Positions 34,865-45,139 of a stretch of 64,000 nt of DNA are shown here, piece by piece. Under the pieces are notes generated by a model that was not told the origin of the DNA, did no database searches, and worked only from the letters and a program-made list of their open reading frames with translations. The DNA is taken from assembly GCA_911728455.2 (NCBI GenBank), contig OU452228.1, positions 8,668,129-8,732,128 of the forward strand, read 5' to 3'. A program made the position numbers and the translations under genes. The DNA is from Marthasterias glacialis. Lineage: Eukaryota; Echinodermata; Asteroidea; Forcipulatida; Asteriidae. Position 1 is the first letter of the stretch. Every line of letters starts with the position of its first letter.

Positions 34865-37800
34865 CAGTTCTTATACAGCGCATTTCATAATATCATCTCG
34901 ATGCGCTTTACTGTAGTGCCCTGTTCATTGAGCCAATAACATTCCTGTAATCTTTCTCAGCTCCCTGGGGAGTATAAAGCCCCGAGCTGCCGTGGCGCTC
35001 CAGAGGCTTTTTCAAACACAATATCAACCTCTACCCTCGCAGGTACCCATTTATACCCCTGGGTGAAGAGAAGCAATTGTACTAAAGCATCGTGCTCAAG
35101 GACACAACAGTCAGGTGGCTTAGTGAATCTACCTGGACATGGCGGACAAAGCAACGTTTTGGGCACATAACTCCAGTTAGGAAGGGAGTTCAGGAATACG
35201 ACTTAAATAATGTTGTAGCCCTATCTAGTGGAAACTACTCATATGACGTTTGAGATCTTACCCTCCAAGGAATTAATTATTGTTGATTTTTGATGATTTA
35301 ATTTTTAGTTGTATGTTTTGTACACAATCGCAGCAACAATAGAAAACCAATGGTGTGTACAAAACATATGAGTGTCCCATGGTTTTTATACCGGAAAGAT
35401 ATGTCGCTAAAAATACTAGTCATTAGTAGTAGTACTATTATTGTTAATTCATGCAGTTTCTGTATTTTTTTTTCTAGAGCCCAAGTGACAAAGACAGCAC
35501 CGGTACATCATCACTTCACAAGGCAGCTGCCAATGGCCACTTGGAGTGTCTCCAGCTGTTATCACAGCGTGGAGGAGAGCTGACACTACCGGACATCACT
35601 GGCTGCACCCCGCTGCACTCTGCCGCCAGAAATGGCCACCTGAGTAAGTAGAGTTAAATCAGTATCACTCCGGAGTCTCAGTGGAATCAATGAAACCAAG
35701 TCCCCGCTGATATGGAAAACACATCAGCAATGGGAAACTTGTGAGACAACAGACACAACGGGCCTTATTGACAGTTCTGAGCATGTGCGCACATGCTCAG
35801 TATTGCGCGCGTAGTTTTGAGCATGCGTACCACTGGTGAGAACTGTGAACAAGGACCGTCCAAAAGTCTCCCATTGTCGTTTCGATTGGTTCCCACATGG
35901 GCTTCATCTATTCCCAGGAAGGCTTAAGAGATTCCTGATCAGGATGCTGTGTTTCCCATTTGGGCGTTTAGGATTCCTGATTTGGGTTCAGCAATAAGCC
36001 ATTTACACGGTAGATTTGAATGATGTCAGTGGTACAATGTCTTGTATGGTATAGACCTTTATCATGGTGCGACCATCTTGATTTTCTCCCATTCAAATCA
36101 ATGTAACCAAACCGAGGCAGGAAGGAGGAATAGTCTGGTTCCTTTTTGTACAATGAATATTAGAATTCATTACTGTCATGTGGTTGTAAGGACTATGACC
36201 AAGATGGTGGAGGCATGATAATGGTCTATACAAGGCACAAAGTGAATGCTTAATTCCACTATCTCAGACTAAATCCAGGATTTGAATTGGCCTGTAGCTA
36301 CCGGGCAAGCTCGTTGGCCTAGTAGTATGACGTCTGCTCTGGAATGGCAAGGTGGCTCCAGATCAGCAAAGACTGTTTTCTTTGTGGCCAACATTTCATT
36401 TGAAATTGTGTCTCCAGTGGTTTTGTCTGATTTGTAACTAAGAAATGTGTGGTAGCAACACTGGATTTAGTCTGAGGAATTCAAACTGAGCATTTACTTA
36501 GTCATGACCAAGCAAGACATTGTACCCAGACACCATTAAATGTTTACTCACAAATGGCTTAATATTCATAATTGGTCTTCCACAATTTCAAAATGACCCT
36601 TCTTTTTAACCATTCCCATTTGGGACTGGAATAGCACCAACTCTCCCCCAAGCCTGTAAGCAACTGAATTTATGGTTCGTAATTATTATTTGGTTCGACC
36701 CTACACAGCTGTGTGATAACCACTGTATTCTCAATGCTTTCCCGAGTCCTGCAGTAAAAGAATTCACACACATTCTACTCGTGCGGCAATCTAAGCCTGT
36801 GAAAGCTGGGAAAGCACTGAGATATTAAATACAAACAAGGAACATGATTAAGGGCACCACTTTGCTACCATCACGTCAGAAGTTTTTTTTCAAATTTGTT
36901 ATTCAATTTTGTTAGTACGTGAAACCACTCAAAAACTGTTTCAACATGTGAATGGGACTAGCAGGCTTGTACGGAAAATAATCTGAGTGAAACAGTATGA
37001 TTAATTTTTAACTACCCTCAAATGTCAATGGACGGAAAAAAATAGGTACACTTTTCCGTCCATTTTTGGTGGAAATGTGAGAATGATTTAAGTAGAATTT
37101 CTCAAAATCAACAAATGAGTCAATAGATCCATTCCATTGTTGAAATCCTCTTTTTCACTTTACTTAAACATTTCATTTACAGCCATTGGGAAAAACTGCT
37201 AATGTGAAGGATGCAAAGTGGTAGGGCCTACCTTTTATTGTGTTTCCTGCCAAAATAGAATTTCTTTATCCCCAAACCAATTTATTATATCATTTAACTT
37301 TATAACTGTTATTATTGTTTCATTTAATACTTGTGGTGTTTTTTTTTTTTTTTTTTTTTTTTTTTAATCTATTTCCGTTACCTACTTCATTCTATGATCC
37401 TGGAAATGAATAATTTCAGTTTCTACTTCTCTCTGTTTTCATTTTCAGAAACAGTCAAGTGGCTTGTTGATGCAGGCATAGACATCAACATTGAATCCCG
37501 TAAAGGCAAGACAGCAAGAGATGTGGCAAAGTCACAGGGTAACTTTGAAGTTGCCAAATTCCTCAAAGAAGCAGGTAAAATACCTGTTTTTTTTCTTGTT
37601 CATAAATGCACTGCTTTAGTTGTAACACATTTATAAATATTTAAAAGTCCACATTCCTCATGTTTAATCCACCTCTTTTCAGCATTGTATAATGTTTTCT
37701 GGTCCCAAACACTGGGACAGCCTCCCTCTGTCACTTTCTTGTAGTAAGAACATTTTTTTCTTTCTTTTTAAATAGAAGCTTAAATGTTTTCTTTTGCTGT

Positions 37801-38906
37801 TGTCGCATGAACAAACTTTTTGTAGTATTGCTTTGTACAACTTATACTGTATATACACATTGTTTTGCTGTCTTTGTTTTGCAGTTTTTTTTTGTTAGTT
37901 TGGGTATTTTTTCTTTGTTCGGTGTACAGGCTGTTCCTTGACAAGCCCCACTCCTGACACTTAACCAAGACACTTAACCATTATTGCTGCGTCCTTCGGA
38001 TGGGACGTAAAGCCGTTGGTCCCGTGTGTTGTGTAATGCATGTAAAAGAGCCCAGTGCACTTATCGCAAAGAGAAGGGGTTTCGCCCCGGTGTTCCTAGT
38101 TTGATCGGCTGCAGATTGCGCCACAGCACCTTGTAAACCATTACATGGTGCTATGTAAAGGAAACTCCACATTCCTTGCAGGAACAAATACTGAGCGCTT
38201 TGAGACGTCCATCGGGTGTAATAAAGCGCTATATAAGAACTGCGAATTATTGTTATTATTATTATAGGATGAAGTTAATTTTGACAATTCAATAGCATTA
38301 TATACAAGTGTCTATTTAATTGTTTTATTTTATTTATTTATTTATCTTTTTTATTGGCATAGCCAGGGCATCATAGTTTATCATAACATCATTACTTTCT
38401 CTATGGCATTGCCCAAGTGTCCGGATTTTTTGTCTGTTTTCCTTGTAGTTTTGTTTCCTGTTGACACAAATATGTATTTTTCTTTTGATGAATGACTGTT
38501 TTCTTTTCATGTAAGGGGCCGTCCGAAATTATCATGGCTATATAGAAGTATTAGTTATTAGAAACTAGTTGATAGGTACGACTTTGGAGGATGGGGGAAG
38601 GGACTTGAAAAGTAGAACTCTCTGTACTAACTTTAAAATGTTGAAATGTTGGTCAACCTCTACTGTTTACTTATTCTTGTAAAGTTTGTTCAGCTGGTTA
38701 TGTTAATATGGAAATAAAGATGAAAGTGATCCGAGTGGGAAAAAAATGCCTCTAAATTTAGAGAGCATACTTTGGAAACTTTTTGGAGTGGCCTTTTTGG
38801 GGGAAATCATTTTATTCTGGTTTCCTTTTGTTCTGTTTCAGGTCGTGAGAAGTTTGACTGGGAGATGGGAGATAAGTACGGGAAACTCAACTATGTGACT
38901 CACTGA
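25592..38906 (+). CDS. Small ankyrin-repeat protein gene (5 exons, about 145 aa)
   Basis: Exons 25592-25622, 28410-28459, 35478-35643, 37449-37574 and 38842-38906 join in phases 1, 0, 1, 1 and give 145 codons plus TGA. The start ATG has a strong context (caccATGG). The protein has an N-terminal ankyrin-like helix pair (IHEAAFNGDYRQLNVAL), then SSLHKAAANGHLECLQLL and TPLHSAARNGHLKTVKWL, then a last helix pair KTARDVAKSQGNFEVAKFL. A short C-terminal tail rich in aromatic and charged residues follows. About four ankyrin units with nothing else suggest a small protein-protein adaptor; partner and pathway cannot be read from sequence. I do not recognise a named vertebrate ortholog. Intron 2 (28460-35477) holds a whole gene on the other strand. 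The 3' UTR opens with a tandem repeat. Confidence 0.87.
28075..28254. mobile_element. hAT-like MITE, 180 bp
   Basis: CAGTGGTGTAACCAGA at the left and TCTGGTTACGCCACTG at the right; same ends as the 30226 element. The target duplication is eroded. In ankyrin intron 1. Confidence 0.8.
28410..28459 (+). CDS. Ankyrin gene exon 2
   Basis: Acceptor aacag at 28409, donor gtaaga at 28460. Fifty bases encode AFNGDYRQLNVALDNGQ, ankyrin helices 1 and 2. Too short for open-frame detection; supported by phase and motif. Confidence 0.8.
30226..30559. mobile_element. hAT-like MITE, 334 bp, with perfect 8-bp target duplication
   Basis: Terminal inverted repeat CAGTGGCGTAACCAGA, flanked by CTCCCCAG at 30218-30225 and 30560-30567. 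Interior is a C-rich tandem duplication (cctccccac, aacccttgcctttccctctt twice). The right flank is 11 bases from the stop codon of the IgGFc receptor gene, so the insert lies in its 3' UTR. Confidence 0.9.
30578..30872 (-). CDS. IgGFc receptor exon 4: cytoplasmic tail
   Basis: Acceptor tgcag at 30873; stop TGA at 30578-30580. The tail starts RKRQRSAFK and contains VLIYEPIG (Tyr594), HSYFTPT (607), NRYSMLGL (629) and QHTYHSVEN (642). VLIYEPI fits the ITIM pattern [ILVS]-x-Y-x-x-[ILV]; YEPI, YSML and YHSV also fit YxxPhi sorting signals. A transposon footprint begins 11 bases past the stop. Confidence 0.86.
30578..33537 (-). CDS. IgGFc-binding-domain type I membrane receptor gene (4 exons, about 647 aa), nested
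   Basis: Exons in transcript order: 33537-33456, 33019-31622, 31407-31239 and 30872-30578; phases 1, 1, 2 fit. Residues 1-24 form a signal peptide (RPLVVVFLFLRA core). Residues 28-494 hold the IgGFc-binding N-terminal domain (GREFIFAIPD, EFVITATQNNTLVSV, WGRSFVLAHTGG, YIWRILAPFPNTTL). About 495-519 is a short stalk, 520-543 one transmembrane helix (INIVILGVCGTLAVVL), then a basic stop-transfer (RRKRQR) and a tail of about 97 residues with Tyr594, 607, 629 and 642. In vertebrates this domain heads the secreted mucus protein FCGBP; here it is membrane-anchored with no VWD repeats. The gene lies in intron 2 of the ankyrin gene on the opposite strand. A likely role is surface recognition at an epithelium or on coelomocytes; that is inference. 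Confidence 0.88.
31239..31407 (-). CDS. IgGFc receptor exon 3: stalk and transmembrane helix
   Basis: Acceptor ggcag at 31408, donor gtaggt at 31238. Encodes GPTSADLVRSTVATD, then KLSGINIVILGVCGTL and AVVLIPSLMCHVK, one hydrophobic segment of about 24 residues. Phases 1 and 2 join cleanly to neighbours. The polypyrimidine tract is modest. Confidence 0.82.
31622..33019 (-). CDS. IgGFc receptor exon 2: IgGFc-binding ectodomain
   Basis: A 1398-base exon, acceptor ttatag at 33020, donor gtaaat at 31621, phase 1 on both sides. It encodes the whole ectodomain, with NNTLVSV, GNDCSDTLL, APFPNTTLTF, VVQYIASRK and other motifs of the IgGFc-binding family, then a serine/alanine-rich region before the membrane. 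The open frame seen past both ends is intron. Confidence 0.93.
33456..33537 (-). CDS. IgGFc receptor exon 1: signal peptide
   Basis: ATG at 33537 starts MDLRPLVVVFLFLRAHL, a signal peptide with likely cleavage after VSA. It ends in phase 1 at 33456 before gttcgt, a weak donor, giving the junction GLSD-G-PLLDSKG. Chosen because the big exon has no ATG before its IgGFc domain: the in-frame TTG at 33080 precedes a clear acceptor (ttatag at 33020). A TATA box lies upstream. Confidence 0.68.
33594..33601 (-). promoter_or_regulatory. TATA box of the nested IgGFc receptor gene
   Basis: TATAAAAA on the minus strand, 57 bases before the ATG at 33537. The expected start site, about 30 bases downstream, would give a 5' UTR of roughly 30 bases. 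A TATA box suggests regulated expression. Confidence 0.55.
34211..34595 (+). repeat. tRNA-headed SINE, family 1, full length with (ATT)n tail
   Basis: A box TGGCTGAGCGG, B box GGTTCGAGTCC, then cttaagcaagacacttaac, body with ccgttggtcccgtgtgttg and an (ATT)n tail. Lies in ankyrin intron 2, upstream of the nested gene. Confidence 0.85.
34821..35130 (-). repeat. SINE family 1 body with (AAT)14 tail
   Basis: Starts with (AAT)14 at 34821-34862, then complement of the cgctttataa-type 3' end, ggtacccatttatacccctg and the gctcaaggacac junction. The tRNA head is missing. Confidence 0.7.
35478..35643 (+). CDS. Ankyrin gene exon 3
   Basis: Acceptor tctag at 35477, donor gtaagt at 35644. Encodes a full ankyrin repeat (SLHKAAANGHLECLQLL) and the start of another (TPLHSAARNGHL). 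Confidence 0.9.
36052..36228. mobile_element. Mariner-type MITE, 177 bp, TA target
   Basis: Ends TAGACCTTTATCATGGTGCG and complement of CATGATAATGGTCTA, flanked by TA. The middle has cattcaaatcaatgtaaccaaaccgaggc, shared with copies at 55181, 26410, 62870 and the 41955 array. Confidence 0.8.
37449..37574 (+). CDS. Ankyrin gene exon 4
   Basis: Acceptor ttcag at 37448 after a long T-rich tract, donor gtaaaa at 37575. Encodes VKWLVDAGIDINIES and KTARDVAKSQGNFEV, i.e. the second helix of one repeat and the whole of the last. Confidence 0.9.
37960..38266 (+). repeat. SINE family 1, 5'-truncated, (ATT)n tail
   Basis: Begins inside the junction (acacttaaccattattg), keeps the full body (ggacgtaaagccgttggtcc, ggtttcgccccggtgttcc) and 3' end (aaagcgctatataagaactg) and (ATT)n tail. 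In ankyrin intron 4. Confidence 0.85.
38842..38906 (+). CDS. Ankyrin gene exon 5 (stop)
   Basis: Acceptor ttcag at 38841. Encodes GREKFDWEMGDKYG and KLNYVTH, stop TGA 38904-38906. The final codons GTG ACT CAC TGA are themselves part of the TGACTCA repeat that fills the 3' UTR. Confidence 0.82.
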
Positions 38907-39410
38907 GTGAGTCAGTCTCCAAGTATGGGCTCAATGAGCCTGTCACCGTAATCGTCTAACTCACTCAGTAGTTATGTTTTTTTTGCGACCGACTGAGTCG
39001 ATTACCTGACTTATGTGACTCACTTGTAATTAGCTGTTGCTCACTGAATCAGTCACCTGCATCATGTGACTCACAGAGTCAATTGTTTATATATGACTTG
39101 GCGAGTCACCAGATACCCATGTTACTCCCTTGAGTTGCTTATGTGGCTCACTGAGTCTGTCACCTAGGTGTAGCTCACCTGGCCAGTCTTGTTAAAGTGA
39201 CTCACAGAGTCAATTGTTTACTCGACTTAGTAAGTAATCATGTTACTCTATGGAGTTGCTTGTGTGGCTCATTGAGTATGTCACTTAGGTGTTGCTCACT
39301 TAGCCAGTCTTGTTAAAGTGACTCACAGAGTCAACTGTTATCATGCCTCGGTCAGCCATGTTTCTCATTTTGTGAGATGATTGTGTGACCCACCGAGTCA
39401 GTCACCCGAA
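38892..39410 (+). repeat. Tandem repeat of about 121-131 bp with TGACTCA sites, ankyrin gene 3' UTR
   Basis: GTGACTCACAGAGTCAA recurs at about 39066, 39197 and 39318, with the intervening sequence (TGTGGCTCA..TGAG, CACxTAGGTG, CCAGTCTTGTTAAAG) also repeated. Perfect TGACTCA/TGAGTCA heptamers occur at about 38896, 38908, 39016, 39067, 39198 and 39319, with many one-mismatch copies. The array starts inside the last codons of the ankyrin gene. Confidence 0.85.
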
Positions 39411-40268
39411 AATCTCCCACGGGGAAAAATAATCATCAAACATGATTTTGTATACTGGGGGTATTGTGCAATAATTACTTAACAATCAGGAAGCTAGTCA
39501 CGGCAAGCAATAATATGACAATAGAGTCTTTTGTATGTTGCAGTTTGTAGTGATTATACATAAAATAATACACTTTGACTTATGTATGAGATTTAAATTG
39601 TTCTTGTGGATTTCACCCACCAAGGTACTGAAGGGACAATTTGCTTGAATTGTCCAAGAATAATTGAAGATGGCTTGTGGAAATACTGTCTTTGAAAGCG
39701 TGCTTATGGCTGTGTAACTTACAAGTTGTAACCTTATGTATATATACAAGTAGAGAGTTCAACATTATTTTTGTTTGTGGCAGTTTGAAGTGGGGCTGTC
39801 ACACCTACTCACAGTACTAGTGTAAGACACAATTTTTGTTTGTTGGGTTTAGTGAATTATATCAGCCCTCTCGTTGGAGGCATAGTCCCTGTCGTTTTAG
39901 AAAGAACCGAAACTATTTTGTACTCGGGGGGGGGGGGGGGGGGGAACAATTGCAGCTTTGGTTGCAACGTGTAGCTCTATGGTGGCGTTGACGTGTCGAA
40001 ATTCGATCATGTACGCACGGATGAGACATTTCAGACTTTTGTCTGAATTCAGACCTTTCTACGTCTGCCTGTTGCCTGTTGAAAAAAAAGTAGCTGTTCT
40101 TTTCTTTAGATATTAAGAAAACAAGCTCTCTGATGTACTTCTCTAAAATCTATAACCGCAGGTGTTACGAAAAAGTGTAAATACCATTTCAAGATACCTC
40201 CCAGAATTTGGATTATACTTTCAGACCTTTTTGTCAGCTTTGACTCTCACCCTAGTGTAAAGTACATC

Positions 40269-41010
40269 CAGCGGCGTAGCGACCGGGAGTGTCGGGGTGT
40301 GACACCCCCCCCCCCCAAATATTTTTCCAAAGTCGGCATTTAGAGCCACAGTCGGCAAATTGAGCACCAAACTTACCCGAGTATAAGGGCTCGGGCTGAA
40401 CACAAATCCATTCGGCGAGCCTAGAGATTTGCCGGCTGAAAATTTTAGGTAAACCTTGTAGTGGGAGAAGTCAAAGAAGTTTAATTGCCAAATGTAATAT
40501 TCTCGGCAACGTGCGGAAATCTACACTCTGAAAACACTAAAAGCCGTAGAGCGTCCGGGGGCTTCGCCTCGGACCCCCCATAACAATTCTTGCCCCAACG
40601 AACCTCCAACAGTACGGAATTTGTCCCGAGTCCAAAGTATTCAAAGGTTGAATTTCAAAATTAATCGTCTATTCCGGCAACTTTTCGGTCCTCCTCCTAA
40701 ACACACTTAAAACCGTAGAGTGCTCGGGGGTTTTGCCCCCTGGACCCCCACTAGAATTTGTATCTATACTCCAACAGGGGATTCGCAAAAAAAAATGACG
40801 GTTTTTAAGGCTTGCATTTCGTATATGAGTCGTCTATATATAAAAACCTCATGAGCGCTCGCGGCTATGCCCCCGAACCCCCACATGTTGGTGAGTCCAA
40901 TGACATTGTGCTTTAACTTTCATTTGATAATGTCAGTCGGCAAATTTAGGCTTCCACCCCCCCCCCCCCCCCCCCCCGTCCCCAAAGAAAGTGCCCTCGC
41001 TACTCCGCAG
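40269..41010. mobile_element. hAT-like element, 742 bp, with internal GC-rich repeats
   Basis: Ends CAGCGGCGTAGCGA and TCGCTACTCCGCAG, flanked by agtacatc / ggtacatc, a 7-of-8 target duplication. Inside are three copies of a ccgtagagcg...gggggcttcgcc...ggacccccc unit at about 40540, 40705 and 40848, and C runs near both ends. Confidence 0.75.
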
Positions 41011-41954
41011 GGTACATCACACCATGATAAATAACCATCAACGTAGCTGTTTAATTTCTCTCAATAATTAGGAGCTTTCATTTCTTTGAGTTCCTCTTCT
41101 AACCAGTTGTACACTGCAGCACCCCTGTAAGGTTCCCGCGGTTAACCCAGCCGTGTTACATTTATTATTCCCAAAAGGCACCGGACTTCTCTCTCGAGAA
41201 AGACTCGTTTTGGTTTCATCGATTTGACCATTTTGATATCCAAACGTATCATAATTTTAATGCGGTTGTGGTTAAAGACGCTGCCGTAGTAGATGATATA
41301 AACGAGATTATCAACAGAGGGCGCAGTCTTATTTTCATGGGTTTTTTTTTATAATGGATTATTCGGTAGTTTGCCTAAGTGTATGAGGTTGGATACAGAA
41401 CCAGCCCACAGCTCCTTCATGGCACGGTGTATAAAATACCGTGGTATCCAAGACATTCCCTGTGTGCCAAATTCCATGCTTGTATCAGTCCACTAACCTA
41501 CATGCCGCACTACTTGCCCGTTAAAAAAAAAAAAAAAACAAAAAAAAAAACAGTAACTAATGCTTTGCTATGGAACGGTCTCGCCTCACTTTCATTGAGC
41601 CACTTCTGGAAAATTTGACCCAAACGAAAGCAAGGACGGAACAAGTCCCAAACAGCGTGCATTGTATGGTATTTGACCTGTATCCCGTCCTTGCTGTAAA
41701 GTAAATTGTAATCTCTGTTTATAGACCATGGTCATGTGCTCTTTAAGACGATGTATTTGGGTCTTAAACCATGGCGGAAGGTAAACTTACTTCCTTCGCA
41801 CACTCGTACTATAGTTCCGCCTGATGTTCGACCGTCGCCACGTAGTATCAATTGCTGGAAAACGTGACGGGTGTAAATGTCACAAACCGTTTATATTGCC
41901 CGCTGATAATATCATTCCGGCCTGCAATGAGGTCGAACAAACAATGGGCAACAT

Positions 41955-42560
41955 TTAACTCTGATCTCGTTTTCAATGGGGTGCGTGTGAAGGAATCAAA
42001 TTGGCGATTCAAGAACGTGGCTATGGGAGTAGATCGCTGTCATGGCTCGAATCGGGATTTTTCTCCCGTTCAGATCAATGCAACCAAAGTGAGGCTGGAA
42101 GGGGAAAGTAGTCTGACTCCGTGTTTGCATTGTATCTTTGATCTTGTTTTCATGGGGTTCGTATGAAGGAATCAAATTGGCGACTCAAGAACGTGGCTAG
42201 TGTGTTTATGGGAGCATATCTTTATTATGGTTCGAATCTGGATTTTTCTCCCATTCAGATCAATGCAACCAAAGCGAGGCTGGAAGAGGAAAAGTAGTCT
42301 GGCTCCGTGTTTGTATTGTAACTTTGATCTTGTTTTCATGGGGTTCGTATGAAGGAATCAAATTGGCGATTCAAGAACGTGGCTAGTGTGTTTATGGGAG
42401 CATATCTTTATCATGGTTCGAATCTGGAATTTTCTCCCGTTCAGATCAATGCAACCAGAGCGAGGTTGGAAGAGGAAAAGTAGTCTGGCTCCGTGTTTGT
42501 ATTGTAACTTTGATCTTGTTTTCACGGGGTTCGTATGAAGGAATCAAATTGGCTAGTGTT
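41955..42560. repeat. Tandem repeat, period 177-186 bp, about 3.3 copies, containing MITE sequence
   Basis: gatctygttttcaygggg starts at 41963, 42140, 42326 and 42512. Each unit includes tatcatggttcgaat, ctcccrttcagatcaatgcaacc and a gcgaggctggaag phrase related to the mariner-type MITE interior. Confidence 0.88.
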
Positions 42561-44956
42561 GTTTAACGGAATACATGTAGATCGATCATTATCATGGCTC
42601 AAATCTGGATTTCTAATAAGTACTGCAATACTCAGCTAAGTATTATGTCATAAAATTATGACATTAATGTATACTGTTAAACATGTGACGGGATTTTCTG
42701 AAACCTATTGCCAGAACTGCAAAAAAATAAGGAGCGAATATTTTTACCATGCTTGCCCGTATTGCATTTAAAACAATTACTCATTTAATTGTGTGTTGGT
42801 GCGTACTGATCGTGGGTCTGCTTACGGCAGAAATCCGCGCTTACGGTCAACATTCTCCGCTGACCGTGTTAGCGACAAAAGTGTTCCGCTAGCTGTGTAG
42901 ATATATATGTATGTGAAGTATGCACGTGCAGAAGCAATGTTGGCCTGTGAAAGACGCTTACGTATGGAAGCGTGAATTTCCCAGCTACCGTAATTGCAGA
43001 TTTTTTTTTTTCGCTTACGGTAAACCAGAGACATGCAATCCTATCGGTAAGTTTTGGAGCAACCAAGCGGAAGTGTAATGTAAACGAGTGGTATACATAC
43101 ATGTACATGCACATTCGTTTACTCTGCACTTCCGGCTGCAAAACGTCATCACTTACCAACAGGATGAGACCGTAGGCTTGTGATGTCATCACTGCCGTAG
43201 AGCTACACGCAACAGCGCCCTCACTGAGGTCACGGCGGGCTTAAGTTTACCGTGGGGAAAAGGGAGATGCATATTGGTGTATTGGCCCCAGCTACTGATA
43301 TTAATTTAGCATTGGAGTTTTCATTAATATGGTGTGTCTAGTGCAGGCTTACAGTTGCCGTTATATGGCTATAGGGAAGTGGCGTCGGGAAAAGGCCTTT
43401 CAACTACGTATTCGTAATATAAATCACAACGGAAACATTGATATAAAAGCAATGCACTTGTTTAGAAAGAGATAAAACCCCACTCAGGTGTAGAAGGATC
43501 AATCGAGGTTTATTAAAATGACATTTTATTATTGTATCATCGATGACATTTGTGACCTGCTCTATCGAAATGAGGAATGTCTCAACAATTTTGATTTTGA
43601 GTTATGCATACCATGTTAACAAGTAACTCACTAGCTTTCCAGCAACACCATTATTATTTCCGTAGCTTATTCCAAACCGAAGTTATCTGGCAATGAAGAA
43701 AGTCAACAAGACAAGACCACTTCCATTTTTTAACGACGAGTTTATTCAGATAATCGTTTTTCCTTTATAGCTAGATGAGCGCGCGACGCGAACAGCCCAC
43801 ACACACGAGAGACGATTCTCGACATAGCTCATGAATAATTCATCCTGTAATAAAAGCCGGGAGGAACTAACTTCAGCCCGTGGAACCAAACAACGGCGAT
43901 TCGGCCCCCCCGCTCACACGTTGATGGAGCAAGTCACGCGGTGATTGCGTGTTCCATACTGTACACAACACACACGTTCAATGTGTGTACGATCATTGTA
44001 ACCAGCCCTTGGTTACAATACTATGTTCGTGTAAATTCATGGAAGTTTACGTCGGAGTAGGTCTACACCACCATGGGTTAGACGCGGTTTTCGTGAGGCA
44101 TGCAAGCCACATTTCACTTGGTAATACCTTTTATTAACTTGGTAACTATTATTATGTCAGCGTGCTTGAATGGATGAATAATTCAATTAAAACATTCCTG
44201 AAGAAGAAACCGTTTGTTGTTCAAGCCTAAACGGCCTCGGCCTAAATGGGTTGGCCTTTTTAGTTTTAAAATGGGGGGGGGGGGGTGTCATGTTTTTAAC
44301 ATGTAGTGAACCAGAACATCTACATGTATGTCTACTGTATGTGTGTATGTGTACTAACAGTTACATGCCCATCTATAGGAAACAGAAACACCCCGTCTTA
44401 TGAAAACATTCAACGAAAGAGATTCTTGGAAGTTATTTCAATGTGGTCTGCCTTTTTATGCAATGATGTTATCAGTACAATCATAGAGCAAGAAATCACA
44501 AGCCCCGCCCCACCCCTTAAAAAAATCTTATTGAGTTTGTTTCCCCTTGGGTTAAAACTACAATCATGCCCCTACTTCTTGTAGATGACCCTTCAACTTG
44601 TACATTGCCTTCACTGCTTACAAACAAGATACAATAAAAAAAGACTCACTGAAGTACATAATAAAATAACTTACATGTACAAATTAATTATTCATTTCTT
44701 TATTTCCGTTTGTTGTTATAATAACTATTCAATACAAATCATTCATTTTTATCCAATTATTTATAATTGTTTTTGTTAACATGGTTTTCCCAACAAGGGA
44801 ACTTAGTTGGCAAACTCACAAATGGATAAAACATCAAGCTGGCATTAATACACCATAAAAATGTCTTACAGTATTGCAGTCTAACAGAAACAAACTTAAA
44901 AGAAGAGATTTTGTTTCCATAGGGGTGGCTCAAAGAAATGTAAGGAGTAAAGTTCT

Positions 44957-45139
44957 GGGCCCAATTTCAAAAAGTTCAGGCAAAAAATACTACTTGACAT
45001 TTTTTTGTTTTGCTTAGCGAAGATTGAGTGAGGCTCTATGCAAACTTAATGCAATTTAGGCTGGTGACCTGTTTCTACTAAGCAATACTGTTCTGTGCTT
45101 AGCAAGTTTTGTGCTTACAGGCTTCATGAAATTGGGCCC
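44957..45139. repeat. Palindromic-ended element (gggcccaattt family)
   Basis: gggcccaatttc at the left end and gaaattgggccca at the right, with the gcttagcaag / ctgtgcttagcaag core. Confidence 0.75.
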
